Notes under the pieces: generated by a model
Databases searched by the model: none
Told to the model about the DNA's origin: nothing
Seen by the model: only the letters and a program-made list of their open reading frames with translations
Program-made: the position numbers and the translations under genes
Part shown: positions 17,287 to 26,315 of the stretch, piece after piece
Position numbering within the stretch: the first letter of the stretch is position 1
Layout: each line of letters opens with the position of its first letter
NCBI GenBank assembly: GCA_017649895.1
Contig: JAGCFW010000003.1
Coordinates: forward strand, 62,001-126,000
DNA length: 64,000 bases
From: Alphaproteobacteria bacterium
GTDB taxonomy: Bacteria; Pseudomonadota; Alphaproteobacteria; UBA3830
Direction: 5' to 3'

Positions 17287-17451
17287 ATGAAGTTAAGGAA
17301 ATTCAAACTTAACAAAACCAGAAAAGGAGCTACTTTAATTGAATATGTCTTGATCGCTTCTTTGTTGAGCCTCGCGCTCGTAGGCGGCTACAAATCGGTA
17401 GGAACCGGTTATACAAGAATATACAACAACATACATAAGGCATTACCTTAA
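17287..17451 (+). CDS. Flp/Fap-type pilin
   Basis: A 54-residue protein with a class IVb Flp prepilin layout. A basic leader (MKLRKFKLNKTRKG) ends at Gly14 and is followed by ATLIEY with Glu at +5 and Tyr at +6 of the mature chain, then a 20-residue hydrophobic helix and a short polar tail. TadV-type peptidases cut at exactly this G|A position. ATG 17287 is used since GGGA stands eight bases before it; ATG 17275 is in frame upstream but has no site. The last nine bases overlap the end of rbfA on the opposite strand. No other tad/cpa genes are in the window, so the assembly machinery must be elsewhere if it exists. Confidence 0.82.
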   Translation: MKLRKFKLNKTRKGATLIEYVLIASLLSLALVGGYKSVGTGYTRIYNNIHKALP

Positions 17452-17814
17452 TCTAAAGTTCGGCGCGTTTAAAATATCTTCTATTCTTTTGGCTCTCTCG
17501 CGCGAGGTATCTGCTAAAAATCTAATCTCGGGAACGAATTTCAATTTTATGCTGGACCCTACGGTTTTTCTTATTTGAAAAGAATGACTCTCTAAATAAT
17601 CCGTACACAAATCGTTACTTAAATCGTCGGAGATCGAAGATACGAAAATCTTTGCGTGACGCAGGCAAGAACTAACCACTACATCTGTCACGACGATCAT
17701 TAACGGATTTACTCCTTCACTACTTTCGAGCCCGCCACGAATCAGGTATTCGGAAACGACTTTCTTTATCTCCGAAGCAACCTTATCTGATCTTGAACCG
17801 TCACCTTTCTTCAT
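17443..17814 (-). CDS. rbfA: ribosome-binding factor A
   Basis: A 123-residue RbfA with KH-like fold, which binds the immature 30S subunit during 16S 5'-end processing and cold adaptation. Conserved segments include SRSDKVASEIKKVVSEYL near the N-terminus and IKLKFVPEIRFLADTS near the C-terminus. ATG 17814, 10 bases after the infB stop, gives normal family length. An upstream ATG at 17856 would overlap infB by 32 bases and add 14 atypical residues, and neither start has a strong site. Last gene of the rimP-nusA-infB-rbfA operon; its 3' end overlaps the pilin gene convergently. Confidence 0.9.
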   Translation of the reverse strand: MKKGDGSRSDKVASEIKKVVSEYLIRGGLESSEGVNPLMIVVTDVVVSSCLRHAKIFVSSISDDLSNDLCTDYLESHSFQIRKTVGSSIKLKFVPEIRFLADTSRERAKRIEDILNAPNFRLR

Positions 17815-17824
17815 AAGAAACCCA

Positions 17825-20356
17825 TCACAGCTTACGAGCGATTTCTTCGATTTCATAACACTCGATGACGTCCTTCAAATGTATATCATTGTAATTTTCC
17901 AGGCATATACCACATTCGAATCCCGCACGAACTTCTTTAACGTCATCCTTTTCATGCCTAACTGACTTAACAGCACCTGTGTGAACAACTATGCCATCTC
18001 GAATCAAGCGGACCTTCGCCCCTCTCCTAACAACACCGTCCAAGACCATGCACCCGGCAATTCTGCCGTATCGAGAAATATCGAAAACTTTTCTGACTTC
18101 CGCGCTGCCGATGACTTTTTCTTTTTCGTCAGGAGCCAACATGCCGGACAACAAAGCCTTCACGTCATCAATTAAATCGTAGATTACTGAGTAATACTTA
18201 ACTTGTATCCGATCACGAGCAATTTGATCTCTGGCCTGCATATTTGCTCTTACGTTAAACCCGAGAATCATCGCCTGAGACGCCTTGGCCAGAACGACAT
18301 CACTTTCAGTGATTTCACCCACACCCGAGTGAATAATTTTAATCGCAACCTCGTCATTGGACAATTTTTGCAAACTGGAACTAATCGCCTCAGAAGATCC
18401 TTGAACATCTGCCTTCAAAATCACCGACAACACCTGCAATTTCTCATCTGATTCCAACTTGGAAAACATCTGCTCAACGGTGGTACGAGTAGACACAACC
18501 CAGGACTGCTCTCTTTTCTTTCTGTCTCGGTAATTAGCGATCTCTCTGGCTTTCGCCTCATCCTCGACAACAACGAAATCATCGCCAGGTATCGTCGTCC
18601 CGTTGAATCCGATAATTTCTCCCGGCATTCCCGGAGTCAACTCCTTCAGAGCTTTCCGACAGTCATTTCTGATTCCCCGAACCTTGCCGAATACCGTCCC
18701 CGAAACGAAAATATCACCGATTCTCAAAGTTCCTTTGTTTACCAGCACCGTCGCAACGGAGCCCAAACCTTTTTCCACCTTAGATTCTATGACGACACCT
18801 TCTGCGGTCCTGTCGGGATTGGCTTTCAACTCGAGCATCTCTGCCTGCAGAAGAATAGCTTCCTCCAGTTTATCCAGATTCATCTTCGCCTTAGCCGAGA
18901 TTTCGACATCCATCACGTCTCCGCCGTAAGATTCGACAAACACCTCGTAGTTCATCAAATCTTTCCTTACTTTGTCAGGATTCGCTCCCGGTTTGTCCAT
19001 CTTATTGATTGCAACAATCATCGGAACTTGCGCGGCCTTCGCGTGATGTATCGCCTCAATTGTCTGATCTTTCACACTGTCATCAGCAGCCACAACCAAG
19101 ACAACAACATCGGTAACATTTGCTCCTCTTGACCTCATTTCGGTAAACGCGGCGTGACCCGGCGTATCAATAAACGTAATTTTTCTATTATCTTTCAAGG
19201 TTACCTGATAAGCACCTATTCCCTGGGTAATTCCCCCAGCCTCGTTCAGCGCGACATCCGTCTTTCTCAAAGCATCCAAGAGAGAAGTTTTTCCGTGATC
19301 GACGTGCCCCATGATCGTAACAACAGGAGGTCTCGGCTTCAAATCTGCCTCGGTATCAACCTTTTTCAATATCAACTCGACATCACTGTCGCTCACGCGC
19401 TTGACCTTGTGTCCGAACTCCGTGACAACGATTTCCGCAGTATCTGCATCTATGATCTGATTGGCTGTAACCATTGTTCCAAGTTTCATCAGACATTTTA
19501 TGACTTCACCCGTTCTCGTAGCCATTCTATTTGAAAGCTCCTGAACACTTATGGTTTCAGGTATAATCACCTCTTTTACGACTTTGATTTCTTCCTGAGG
19601 CTTGGAAGCATTCTGCTTATTTTTCTGCCTTGCTCGACGAAGCGAAGATAAAGAACGAGTTCTCTCCTCCCCTTCATCGTCTAACGCATTGTATATTGAA
19701 ATCCTTCCGGAAGAAGCTGCATACTTTCCCTTCAGCTCTTTTATATCTTTCTTCACCGCAAGAGTTTTTTTCTGAGAATTATTGGTCTTTACAAAATTGT
19801 CCTCGTTCTCGGAAAAATCGGAATATCTATCAAAATGCATACCCCTTCTCGGCTGAACTTTGCTGTGGGATTCCTTAATTTTCACAAAGTTATTCGAAAA
19901 ATTTTTTTTCTCGGACTTTTTTTCGACAGCATCTGATTCAGATGATAATTCAGAATCACTTACTTTCTCTTCCGACTCTTGCTGTTTTAAGCTGTCCTCT
20001 TCCAATTTTTTCTTTGCTTCAAGCTCGCGCTGCAGCTTTTCATCCATCTCTTTTTGCAGACGGAGTCTTTTCTCTTGCTCTTTATTTTCCTTTATCGCAT
20101 CCTTAACCACTTTTAATCTGGTCTGCAATTCTGCGGAAGTTAAATCTCCCTGCCGAAGTTCCGAAGAAGACCGGGGCGTGCTTGCTACTGTCTTCCCAGT
20201 AGGACGAACAAACCGCTTTTTTTTCACCTCAACAGTGACAACTTTAGACTTGCCGTGAGAAAAACTCTGTCTCACCCTTCCGACTGGAGAATCTGAACTT
20301 TTTTTCACATCCGCAGGACGAGATAAACTTAGTGTCCCCTTCTTTACTTCTGCCAT
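17825..20356 (-). CDS. infB: translation initiation factor IF-2
   Basis: An 843-residue GTPase that places initiator tRNA on the 30S subunit. The first 320 residues are a low-complexity charged region, followed by the IF2_N domain (VQELSNRMATRTGEVIKCLM) and the G domain with GHVDHGKT, DTPGHAAF and NKMD. Domains II, III and IV follow, ending in the C-terminal fMet-tRNA binding segment (GFECGICLENYNDI). Start ATG 20356 has GGAG five bases upstream. It lies 12 bases after nusA; ylxR, which usually intervenes in alphaproteobacteria, is absent. Confidence 0.97.
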   Translation of the reverse strand: MAEVKKGTLSLSRPADVKKSSDSPVGRVRQSFSHGKSKVVTVEVKKKRFVRPTGKTVASTPRSSSELRQGDLTSAELQTRLKVVKDAIKENKEQEKRLRLQKEMDEKLQRELEAKKKLEEDSLKQQESEEKVSDSELSSESDAVEKKSEKKNFSNNFVKIKESHSKVQPRRGMHFDRYSDFSENEDNFVKTNNSQKKTLAVKKDIKELKGKYAASSGRISIYNALDDEGEERTRSLSSLRRARQKNKQNASKPQEEIKVVKEVIIPETISVQELSNRMATRTGEVIKCLMKLGTMVTANQIIDADTAEIVVTEFGHKVKRVSDSDVELILKKVDTEADLKPRPPVVTIMGHVDHGKTSLLDALRKTDVALNEAGGITQGIGAYQVTLKDNRKITFIDTPGHAAFTEMRSRGANVTDVVVLVVAADDSVKDQTIEAIHHAKAAQVPMIVAINKMDKPGANPDKVRKDLMNYEVFVESYGGDVMDVEISAKAKMNLDKLEEAILLQAEMLELKANPDRTAEGVVIESKVEKGLGSVATVLVNKGTLRIGDIFVSGTVFGKVRGIRNDCRKALKELTPGMPGEIIGFNGTTIPGDDFVVVEDEAKAREIANYRDRKKREQSWVVSTRTTVEQMFSKLESDEKLQVLSVILKADVQGSSEAISSSLQKLSNDEVAIKIIHSGVGEITESDVVLAKASQAMILGFNVRANMQARDQIARDRIQVKYYSVIYDLIDDVKALLSGMLAPDEKEKVIGSAEVRKVFDISRYGRIAGCMVLDGVVRRGAKVRLIRDGIVVHTGAVKSVRHEKDDVKEVRAGFECGICLENYNDIHLKDVIECYEIEEIARKL

Positions 20357-20368
20357 ATTATCTCCAAT

Positions 20369-21877
20369 CTACTTAAACCAATGTTCCCTGGCCTTCATAA
20401 TGATATCACTGGCCTCAGTTTCGGAGAGATTCGGCAGAAGTTCGACCAGCTCGTCCGCACTCAGATCAGCAACATCGTCCAACTTCAAAATCCCCGCATT
20501 CGCCAAAACAAGCAAATCATTATTAGAGAACGCACCCAATTCTATTACTTTCTTATCAATACTTTTTTCACTTAACTGCTTTTTTATCTCTTCTTCTTTT
20601 TTGCCCAGATATACATTGGCCCTGCTTATCAGCTCTTCGGCAAGATTTTCGTCAAATCCCTCTATGGAAGATAAATCCTCTTTAGAGATGTAAGCCAATT
20701 CCTCTATACTCGAAAAACCTTCAGTGACAAGCAAGTGTGCGATAACCTCATCACAATCCAAAGCATCCATAAAGGCTTTCGAACTCTCGTGATACTCCTT
20801 GTTCTTCCTTTCGAGAGCTTCTGTCTCGGAAACCACCGTCACATTCCAACCGATCAGCATAGATGCCAAGCGAACATTCTGCCCTCGTCTCCCTATAGCC
20901 AAACTCAATTGACTGTCCGGAGCCAAAACCTCGAACTTGTGATTCTCCTCATCAACGACAACCCTCGAAACCTCCGCGGGAGCCAACGCATTAACGGCAA
21001 AGGTCGCCGGATCGTCTGACCACAAAACAATGTCGATTTTCTCGCCCTGAAGTTCTTGGATAATCGCCTGCACCCTACTGCCTCGCACACCGACACAAGC
21101 TCCGATCGGATCGATATTGGCATCGCTCGTGTAAACCGCTATCTTGGCACGGCTTCCCGGATCTCTCGCCACCGACTTAATCTCAATGACTCTCTCATAA
21201 ATTTCCGGAACTTCCTGCCAAAACAATTTAACCAAGAACTGTGGATGAGTTCTGGACAAAAATATCTGCGGACCTCTGTCTTCCCTGGAAACATCCGCGA
21301 TATAAGCTCTGACTCGGTCACCGACTCGGAAATTTTCCTTTGGAAGCAGCTGATCTCTTCGAATTACCGCTTCTGTGTGTCCTACGTCCAAAGTAACCGA
21401 ATTGAACTCAGCCCTTTTCACCACACCGCTGACTATTTCACCGACTCTGTCTTTAAATTCGTTGTACTGCTTCTCTCTTTCCGCTTCACGAATTTTCTGA
21501 ACGATTATCTGCCGACCTGTCTGAGCAGCAACTCTTCCGAAATTAATCGGAGGTAGTTTCGTGGTAAATACCGTTCCGATCTCGGCATTCGGATCCATTT
21601 TTTTCGCTTCTTCCAGCGTAATTTCATTAAACTCATCTTCGACAGAATCCTTCACCGTCAAGTACTTCATTATGGTAACTTCACCGGTTTTCTTATCGAT
21701 ACTTGCTCTTATATCGCTTTCATATCCATACCTGGATTTCGCAGCCTTTTGGATAGCTCCTTCCATAGCCTCCAAAACCTGATCTTTATTCAACCCTTTT
21801 TCCCGGGCAACAGAATCTGCAACCTGCAATAATTCAGGTCCGTAAAACTTAGAATCCGTCCACAAAGCCGTCGACAT
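20369..21877 (-). CDS. nusA: transcription termination/antitermination factor NusA
   Basis: A 502-residue RNA polymerase-associated factor. The N-terminal polymerase-binding domain (about 1-130) precedes an S1 domain (VGEIVSGVVKRAEFNSVTLDVG), two KH domains (DPIGACVGVRGSRVQAIIQEL and LSLAIGRRGQNVRLASML) and two C-terminal acidic helix-hairpin-helix repeats (about 355-500), an arrangement typical of proteobacteria. AGGAG seven bases before ATG supports the start. It is the middle gene of rimP-nusA-infB-rbfA, 14 bases after rimP. Confidence 0.97.
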   Translation of the reverse strand: MSTALWTDSKFYGPELLQVADSVAREKGLNKDQVLEAMEGAIQKAAKSRYGYESDIRASIDKKTGEVTIMKYLTVKDSVEDEFNEITLEEAKKMDPNAEIGTVFTTKLPPINFGRVAAQTGRQIIVQKIREAEREKQYNEFKDRVGEIVSGVVKRAEFNSVTLDVGHTEAVIRRDQLLPKENFRVGDRVRAYIADVSREDRGPQIFLSRTHPQFLVKLFWQEVPEIYERVIEIKSVARDPGSRAKIAVYTSDANIDPIGACVGVRGSRVQAIIQELQGEKIDIVLWSDDPATFAVNALAPAEVSRVVVDEENHKFEVLAPDSQLSLAIGRRGQNVRLASMLIGWNVTVVSETEALERKNKEYHESSKAFMDALDCDEVIAHLLVTEGFSSIEELAYISKEDLSSIEGFDENLAEELISRANVYLGKKEEEIKKQLSEKSIDKKVIELGAFSNNDLLVLANAGILKLDDVADLSADELVELLPNLSETEASDIIMKAREHWFK

Positions 21878-21891
21878 AACTCATCTCCTCT

Positions 21892-22365
21892 TCAAAACTC
21901 TCTTTTCACATTAGCCCTTTTTATATCATCGATGGACAGACAAATCTCTCGATTATCCTCCTCGGGAACCTCAACTCTGATCAGATTCTCCGCTTCGTCG
22001 ACATTCATAATCTTACCCGTGAACTTTTTTATTCCCTGCATGGGATTGACCAACTCCATCTTTGCAACCTGACCGCAAAAACGCTTAAAATCTCTAATCT
22101 TTGCAAGAGGACGGCTTTCACCGGGCGAACTAACTTCCAGATTATACGCTCCGTTTATAAAATCTTCAACATCTAAAATTGCGGAAATTAAACGATTTGC
22201 CTCCACACAGTCATCAACCGTGACATTTTTTTCATCCAAACGATCGATATCTATGCCGACCACCAGTCTCTTTTTACCCCCGACGACATTGACACGGACT
22301 AAATCATATCCTTTGTTTTCCAGCGGAGCTTCGATAACTTCCCTTATTTTTTCCTCTAACTTCAA
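21892..22365 (-). CDS. rimP: ribosome maturation factor RimP
   Basis: A 157-residue 30S maturation factor with an N-terminal alpha/beta domain containing VEVSSPG-like text (LEVSSPGESRPL) and a C-terminal Sm-like domain (FTGKIMNVDEAENLIRVEV). Translation appears to begin at TTG 22365, the only start that keeps the conserved first helix (KLEEKIREVIEAPLE); AGGG stands nine bases upstream. It heads the nusA-infB-rbfA operon. The 71 bases before it, after the ppiD stop, include a T-rich run but no clear promoter. Confidence 0.93.
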   Translation of the reverse strand: MKLEEKIREVIEAPLENKGYDLVRVNVVGGKKRLVVGIDIDRLDEKNVTVDDCVEANRLISAILDVEDFINGAYNLEVSSPGESRPLAKIRDFKRFCGQVAKMELVNPMQGIKKFTGKIMNVDEAENLIRVEVPEEDNREICLSIDDIKRANVKREF

Positions 22366-22436
22366 TACAAAATACCCTAAATTTTCTCAACACCGAAAAT
22401 ACAAAAAAAACATCGGTTTTTCAAGTGTCACAATAC

Positions 22437-24065
22437 CTAAAACACCTCATCCAAAGCGGAAGGATCTATCGATTCATCAACCTCCTTAAGAACATCGTAG
22501 TTTATCTTTACCTCGTATTTCTTGGATAGGTGCCCTATAAGCTGCTGATACATGTCGTCGGAGTAATTTAGCAACAATGAAACGAAATTGCGTTGCCAGT
22601 TTTCCTCCTCTTTTTTCTTGTCGTAACTTATATCAGCCACTTGATAGACCACGACCTTACCGTTCAACTCTTTCATACCCACTTCGTTTTTGAGCTTGGA
22701 GAAAACTTCCTCATACAAGTTACTGACTATCTCAGATTTTTCGTTATTATCAGAGGTGTTCCCCAGCCTGTCGAAATGACTCGTCGATTTTAACTTATAA
22801 TTTTTTGCTCCAGCCAAATCTGCAAATTTCTCTCCTTCAGACGCTTTTGATATTATTTCATTTGCGACTGCTAAGGCCTTGTTATGCTGCTGATCCTTTC
22901 GCCATTCCACCTTTACTCTTTCTTTCGCCTGCTCGAGGGGTTCGACATGCTTTGGTGTAACATCGGAGACATAAACCAGCCATTGAACTAATTTTTTACC
23001 TGAATCCTCTGCCTCATTAAAGTCCCCAACTTCATTTTCATCAGATCCGAAAGCTACCGTCATAACATCTTTCTTGAACGGAAGAGGAATTTCATCTACG
23101 TCACTCAGCTTAACATTTTTCACATTCAAAGATCTCAAACCATATTTCGTCGTAATCTCTTCGATCGTACTTCCTGAAACCAAATCATCTTGCACTTGAC
23201 GGGTAATTTCTTCTGCTGCCTCAGCAACCCTCTCCTGTTTGAAACTTTTGAATTCTTCCGTTTTCACAAATTCTTCCAAACTCTTTTCGGTATAGTCATC
23301 CCCGTAGACATCCCTAGCTCTCTCAATGATATCTTCCTGAGGAATTTCCGTATTCTTCTCCACTCTATCCATGGCCAGAATCAAAATATCGAACGAACGC
23401 TTCTCCGGGATCTCAAATTTTTCGGAGTTATCATTATAAAATTCCTCCAACTCCTCATCCGTCGGCCTTTCCGTTATAGTGAACAACGCTGGATTAATTT
23501 CAAAAAACTTTAAACTTCTTTTCTCTGTTTCTATCTTCGAGTAATACTTAAACTCGTCTCCTAAAGAAACATATCTAAACGGATATTTAATAATCTGAGA
23601 CTTAATCTCTCTTCTTTGAGATTGCAAAAATTCCTCCTCCGTCATTCCTACTATTTGCAAAAATCTCCTTAAATTCGTGGCGCTGAAATACCCGTCCTTC
23701 GTTCTGAACTCATCCATGTTGCTTATATGATTGAATACAGTGGAATCCGAAACGATTATACCGAAATCTTTTGCGGCCAAATTTATGACATTTTCCCAAA
23801 TTATTTGGCGAAGAATGGTGCTAGAAAGTTCCTTATCATCTGTTTCACCATACCTTCTTTTTATGGCGTTAAGCTTCTTCTCTTTCTCGTATTTAAAAAC
23901 TTGAGGATGAATCTTTACATCAGCAATTTTCACAACATAATCCTTGCCCGCTAACTTATTAACGACGTAAGAAAATCCAAAAAACAAAAAAAACGATCCC
24001 GCTAAAACCGTCAGAAATATCTTCACCACAATCGATTTAGAATATTTACGAATTAATTCCAGCAT
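22437..24065 (-). CDS. ppiD: membrane-anchored peptidyl-prolyl isomerase/chaperone PpiD-like
   Basis: A 542-residue periplasmic folding factor anchored by one N-terminal membrane helix (residues about 12-34, IVVKIFLTVLAGSFFLFFGF). A SurA_N-like helical domain covers about 45-180, a parvulin-like region about 215-390 with weak motif conservation, and a charged C-terminal chaperone part. This is the PpiD layout, shorter than E. coli PpiD (623). AAGGAAGAATCA precedes the ATG. It is divergent from tpiA, an arrangement seen in other alphaproteobacteria. Whether the isomerase domain is active is uncertain, as it often is not in PpiD. Confidence 0.87.
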   Translation of the reverse strand: MLELIRKYSKSIVVKIFLTVLAGSFFLFFGFSYVVNKLAGKDYVVKIADVKIHPQVFKYEKEKKLNAIKRRYGETDDKELSSTILRQIIWENVINLAAKDFGIIVSDSTVFNHISNMDEFRTKDGYFSATNLRRFLQIVGMTEEEFLQSQRREIKSQIIKYPFRYVSLGDEFKYYSKIETEKRSLKFFEINPALFTITERPTDEELEEFYNDNSEKFEIPEKRSFDILILAMDRVEKNTEIPQEDIIERARDVYGDDYTEKSLEEFVKTEEFKSFKQERVAEAAEEITRQVQDDLVSGSTIEEITTKYGLRSLNVKNVKLSDVDEIPLPFKKDVMTVAFGSDENEVGDFNEAEDSGKKLVQWLVYVSDVTPKHVEPLEQAKERVKVEWRKDQQHNKALAVANEIISKASEGEKFADLAGAKNYKLKSTSHFDRLGNTSDNNEKSEIVSNLYEEVFSKLKNEVGMKELNGKVVVYQVADISYDKKKEEENWQRNFVSLLLNYSDDMYQQLIGHLSKKYEVKINYDVLKEVDESIDPSALDEVF

Positions 24066-24143
24066 TGATTCTTCCTTAATTTTAAATACAAAGCTATATT
24101 ATTAAGTGTCGGCAGCTGTAGCAAGTATAAAGAAGGTGAATTT

Positions 24144-24839
24144 ATGAAATTTTTGGTCGCAAATTGGAAGATGAATGGCGATGTCGAATTCGCGGAAAAT
24201 TTTTTGAAAAAAATAAATTCGATAAAAACGGAGAATCAGATTGTGGTGTGTCCGCCGTTTCCATTGCTTTACAAATTTAAAAACTTTTCCCATTTTCTGG
24301 GCGCACAGAATTGTTCTGACAGAAAAAACGGTGCTTTTACGGGAGAAGTAAGCCCTCTGTTGCTGAAAGATCTCGGATGCAAGTACGTTATTATCGGACA
24401 TTCTGAAAGACGTCGCATATTCAATGAATCGGATGAAATGATTTTTGAAAAATATAAAACATTAACAGAATTGGGAATCAATCCAATTATTTGCGTCGGA
24501 GAAACGGAAAAAGCAAGACCTGAATGGCGCGATGTTTTATCGATTCAGCTCAGCAAATTTAAGAATGATGAAAATCTATCAAAGGCAATCATTGCCTACG
24601 AGCCTGTTTGGAGTATTGGATCCGGGAAAACTCCGACCACCTCGGAAATTCACGAAGTCTTGAGTTTTATCAAACAAACAACCAACTCGAAATGCCCTAC
24701 CCTCTACGGCGGCTCTGTAAATATCAAAAGCATATCGGACATTCTGCCCATTCCTTCCGTCGACGGAGTTTTAATAGGAGGCGCAAGCCTGAGAATCGAA
24801 GAATTTTCCGAAATGATACGGTATGCGGAAAGGATATAA
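24144..24839 (+). CDS. tpiA: triosephosphate isomerase
   Basis: Interconverts dihydroxyacetone phosphate and glyceraldehyde 3-phosphate in glycolysis. Active-site residues are all present: Asn7 and Lys9 (ANWKMN), His86 (IIGHSERR) and Glu153 (AYEPVWSIGSGKTPT), followed by loop 6 and the phosphate-binding GGSV and GVLIGGASL. The protein has 231 residues against about 250, through short helices rather than loss of a motif. AAGAAGGTG precedes the ATG. Its presence suggests that at least lower glycolysis or gluconeogenesis is retained. Confidence 0.97.
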   Translation: MKFLVANWKMNGDVEFAENFLKKINSIKTENQIVVCPPFPLLYKFKNFSHFLGAQNCSDRKNGAFTGEVSPLLLKDLGCKYVIIGHSERRRIFNESDEMIFEKYKTLTELGINPIICVGETEKARPEWRDVLSIQLSKFKNDENLSKAIIAYEPVWSIGSGKTPTTSEIHEVLSFIKQTTNSKCPTLYGGSVNIKSISDILPIPSVDGVLIGGASLRIEEFSEMIRYAERI

Positions 24840-24892
24840 TTTTCGGAGTTTCATGAGTTACAGAACAAGTTCGAATATTTTTTATTTCAATA

Positions 24893-24930
24893 GAAAAAAG
24901 CCGCCGGCACACTTTTGACAATGCCGACGA
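24893..24930 (-). terminator. rho-independent terminator of the LRR gene
   Basis: On the minus strand CGTCGGCA pairs with TGCCGGCG (eight pairs, one G-U) and is followed directly by CTTTTTTCTATT. It begins a few bases after the LRR stop at 24938. Confidence 0.8.
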
Positions 24931-24937
24931 GTACATA

Positions 24938-25978
24938 TCATTCCAGTATTATTTCTAAATTTTTGTTCGTTGATTTTAGAGATTCTAACTTTACAGTCCA
25001 AAATTTTGCATTGTCACATCCTGCAGCGTCAAATATTCGAAGATTCTTCAAATTCGTTATTGAATTTGGCAAATCCCCCATGTTGCTTGATAAATACAAT
25101 TCCTCTAACAACACCAAATTTCCAATAGACTCTGGCAATTTGGTCAGCTTTGTTCCACTAAGATTTAAAGTCCGCAAATTTCGTAATTCACCTATCTCTT
25201 CAGGCAGACTGGTCATCAATTTGTTTCCACAGATATTTAGATTTTGCAAATCTTTCAGGATTTCCACCGATGCAGGTAATATACTTAACCCAATTCCGGA
25301 CATATCTAAACTTTCTAACCCAGATACATAGATAAAAAATTCGGTTAAAAGAGTAATTTTTTTCTCATCTCTTCCTATGAATCCGCTAAGTTTTAATTCC
25401 TTGATTTTATAGTTTTTTACATTTTCTGTAGAATTCATAAGATCGACAAGATTATCCACCGTTATCTTTGCAAATTTGAGACATAATGTCTTTAAATTTG
25501 GTGCTTTCGATAACAGGTTCATTAATGACGAGAAATTCTTTTCATTTATCATTCCCTCGACTTCTACTTCCTCCAATTCCGGGAATTTTGGAGACGATAC
25601 CTTCATATATTCCAAATCGTTATCCAAAATTACCAGCTTTTGTAAGTTGGGAAACTCTTTATAATGCTTCAATTTGTAAGAATCTTTTATAGTTAACTGG
25701 TTATCAGTACACGAATCTTGAAGTTCTGTATATCTGTTATCGGAACGAGGATGTGTAAAAACTTTGTTTTTTCTCCAAGGTATTTGTTTACTATTCGGCG
25801 TCTGTTGAGTCGTATCATCACTGCTTTTGTACACTATCTTTTCCTCAGGAACTTGTTCCAGATCATCTACTTCCATTGCCGTCGCAAAAACGTCTCCGCA
25901 ATATATAAGGGTGGCTAATGCAAATATTTGTAAAAGTTTATTGCCCCCCCCATTTGTCATATTGTTATAATTCTTCAT
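24938..25978 (-). CDS. secreted leucine-rich repeat protein
   Basis: A 346-residue exported protein. A signal peptide (KLLQIFALATLIYCGDVFATA) appears to end at Ala34 before Met35. A polar linker to about residue 110 is followed by irregular leucine-rich repeats, the last three being the 23-residue bacterial type (LPEEIGELRNLRTLNLSGTKL..., LPESIGNLVLLEELYLSSN...). Such proteins are frequent surface or effector proteins of intracellular bacteria; the target is unknown. Start ATG 25978 has GGAG six bases upstream. An 8-G run in codons 10-12 could shift the frame. A TTAA-N7-TTAA box lies 178 bases upstream, and a clear terminator follows the stop. Confidence 0.82.
   Translation of the reverse strand: MKNYNNMTNGGGNKLLQIFALATLIYCGDVFATAMEVDDLEQVPEEKIVYKSSDDTTQQTPNSKQIPWRKNKVFTHPRSDNRYTELQDSCTDNQLTIKDSYKLKHYKEFPNLQKLVILDNDLEYMKVSSPKFPELEEVEVEGMINEKNFSSLMNLLSKAPNLKTLCLKFAKITVDNLVDLMNSTENVKNYKIKELKLSGFIGRDEKKITLLTEFFIYVSGLESLDMSGIGLSILPASVEILKDLQNLNICGNKLMTSLPEEIGELRNLRTLNLSGTKLTKLPESIGNLVLLEELYLSSNMGDLPNSITNLKNLRIFDAAGCDNAKFWTVKLESLKSTNKNLEIILE
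25944..25951 (-). repeat. homopolymeric G8 tract in the signal-peptide coding region
   Basis: Eight consecutive C on the plus strand, read as GGG GGG GG in codons 10-12 of the LRR gene. In this AT-rich DNA it is the longest G/C run I noticed. Slipped-strand mispairing there would switch the gene off and on. Confidence 0.7.
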
Positions 25979-26154
25979 ATTAATCTCCATAATTTACCTA
26001 TAATTTAAATACTTGATCGCAATCTCATAAAATTTATTTGTACAAAAATCAGGTCATCTTTTTCTCCTTTCTTTTCTTCAATTTTTTACAAAAACACAGA
26101 AAAATACGAACTCGGGCCGATCGCCCCTTTTAATTTTAATGTTACCTGAAACTA

Positions 26155-26170
26155 GTTAACGAAGGGTTAA
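26155..26170 (-). promoter_or_regulatory. CtrA-like box TTAA-N7-TTAAC upstream of the LRR gene
   Basis: Read on the minus strand: TTAA, CCCTTCG, TTAAC, matching the CtrA consensus exactly. It lies in the 337-base gap between the divergent LRR and rnhB genes, 178 bases from the LRR start. It might act on either gene; the shared location before other secreted-protein genes favours the LRR gene. Confidence 0.5.
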
Positions 26171-26258
26171 TTTTTGAAAAAATTATCAAATAAATGGCAA
26201 TACATCACTCGCAGCCGATTTTTCGGAAGGACGCCCGAAAATTTACGAAACATCCCTG

Positions 26259-26287
26259 TTTCAATCGCCAAAATACATCGCTATAAT
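26259..26287 (+). promoter_or_regulatory. sigma70-like promoter of rnhB
   Basis: TTTCAA at 26259-26264 and a perfect TATAAT at 26282-26287 with a 17-base spacer, 28 bases before the rnhB start. Confidence 0.6.
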
Positions 26288-26315
26288 GATATGTTTCTTA
26301 GACGAAAGATAGAAG

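Larger units (their letters stand above)
25979..26315. other. intergenic region between LRR gene and rnhB
   Basis: A 337-base gap holding the CtrA-like box (26155-26170), the rnhB promoter (26259-26287), and a short GC-rich hairpin GGGC-CGATC-GCCC near 26114-26126. No open frame of interest was seen on either strand. Confidence 0.5.

Noticed and set aside
26110-26128. GC-rich hairpin GGGC-CGATC-GCCC as a terminator
   Set aside because: No gene on either strand ends near it and the stem has only four pairs.
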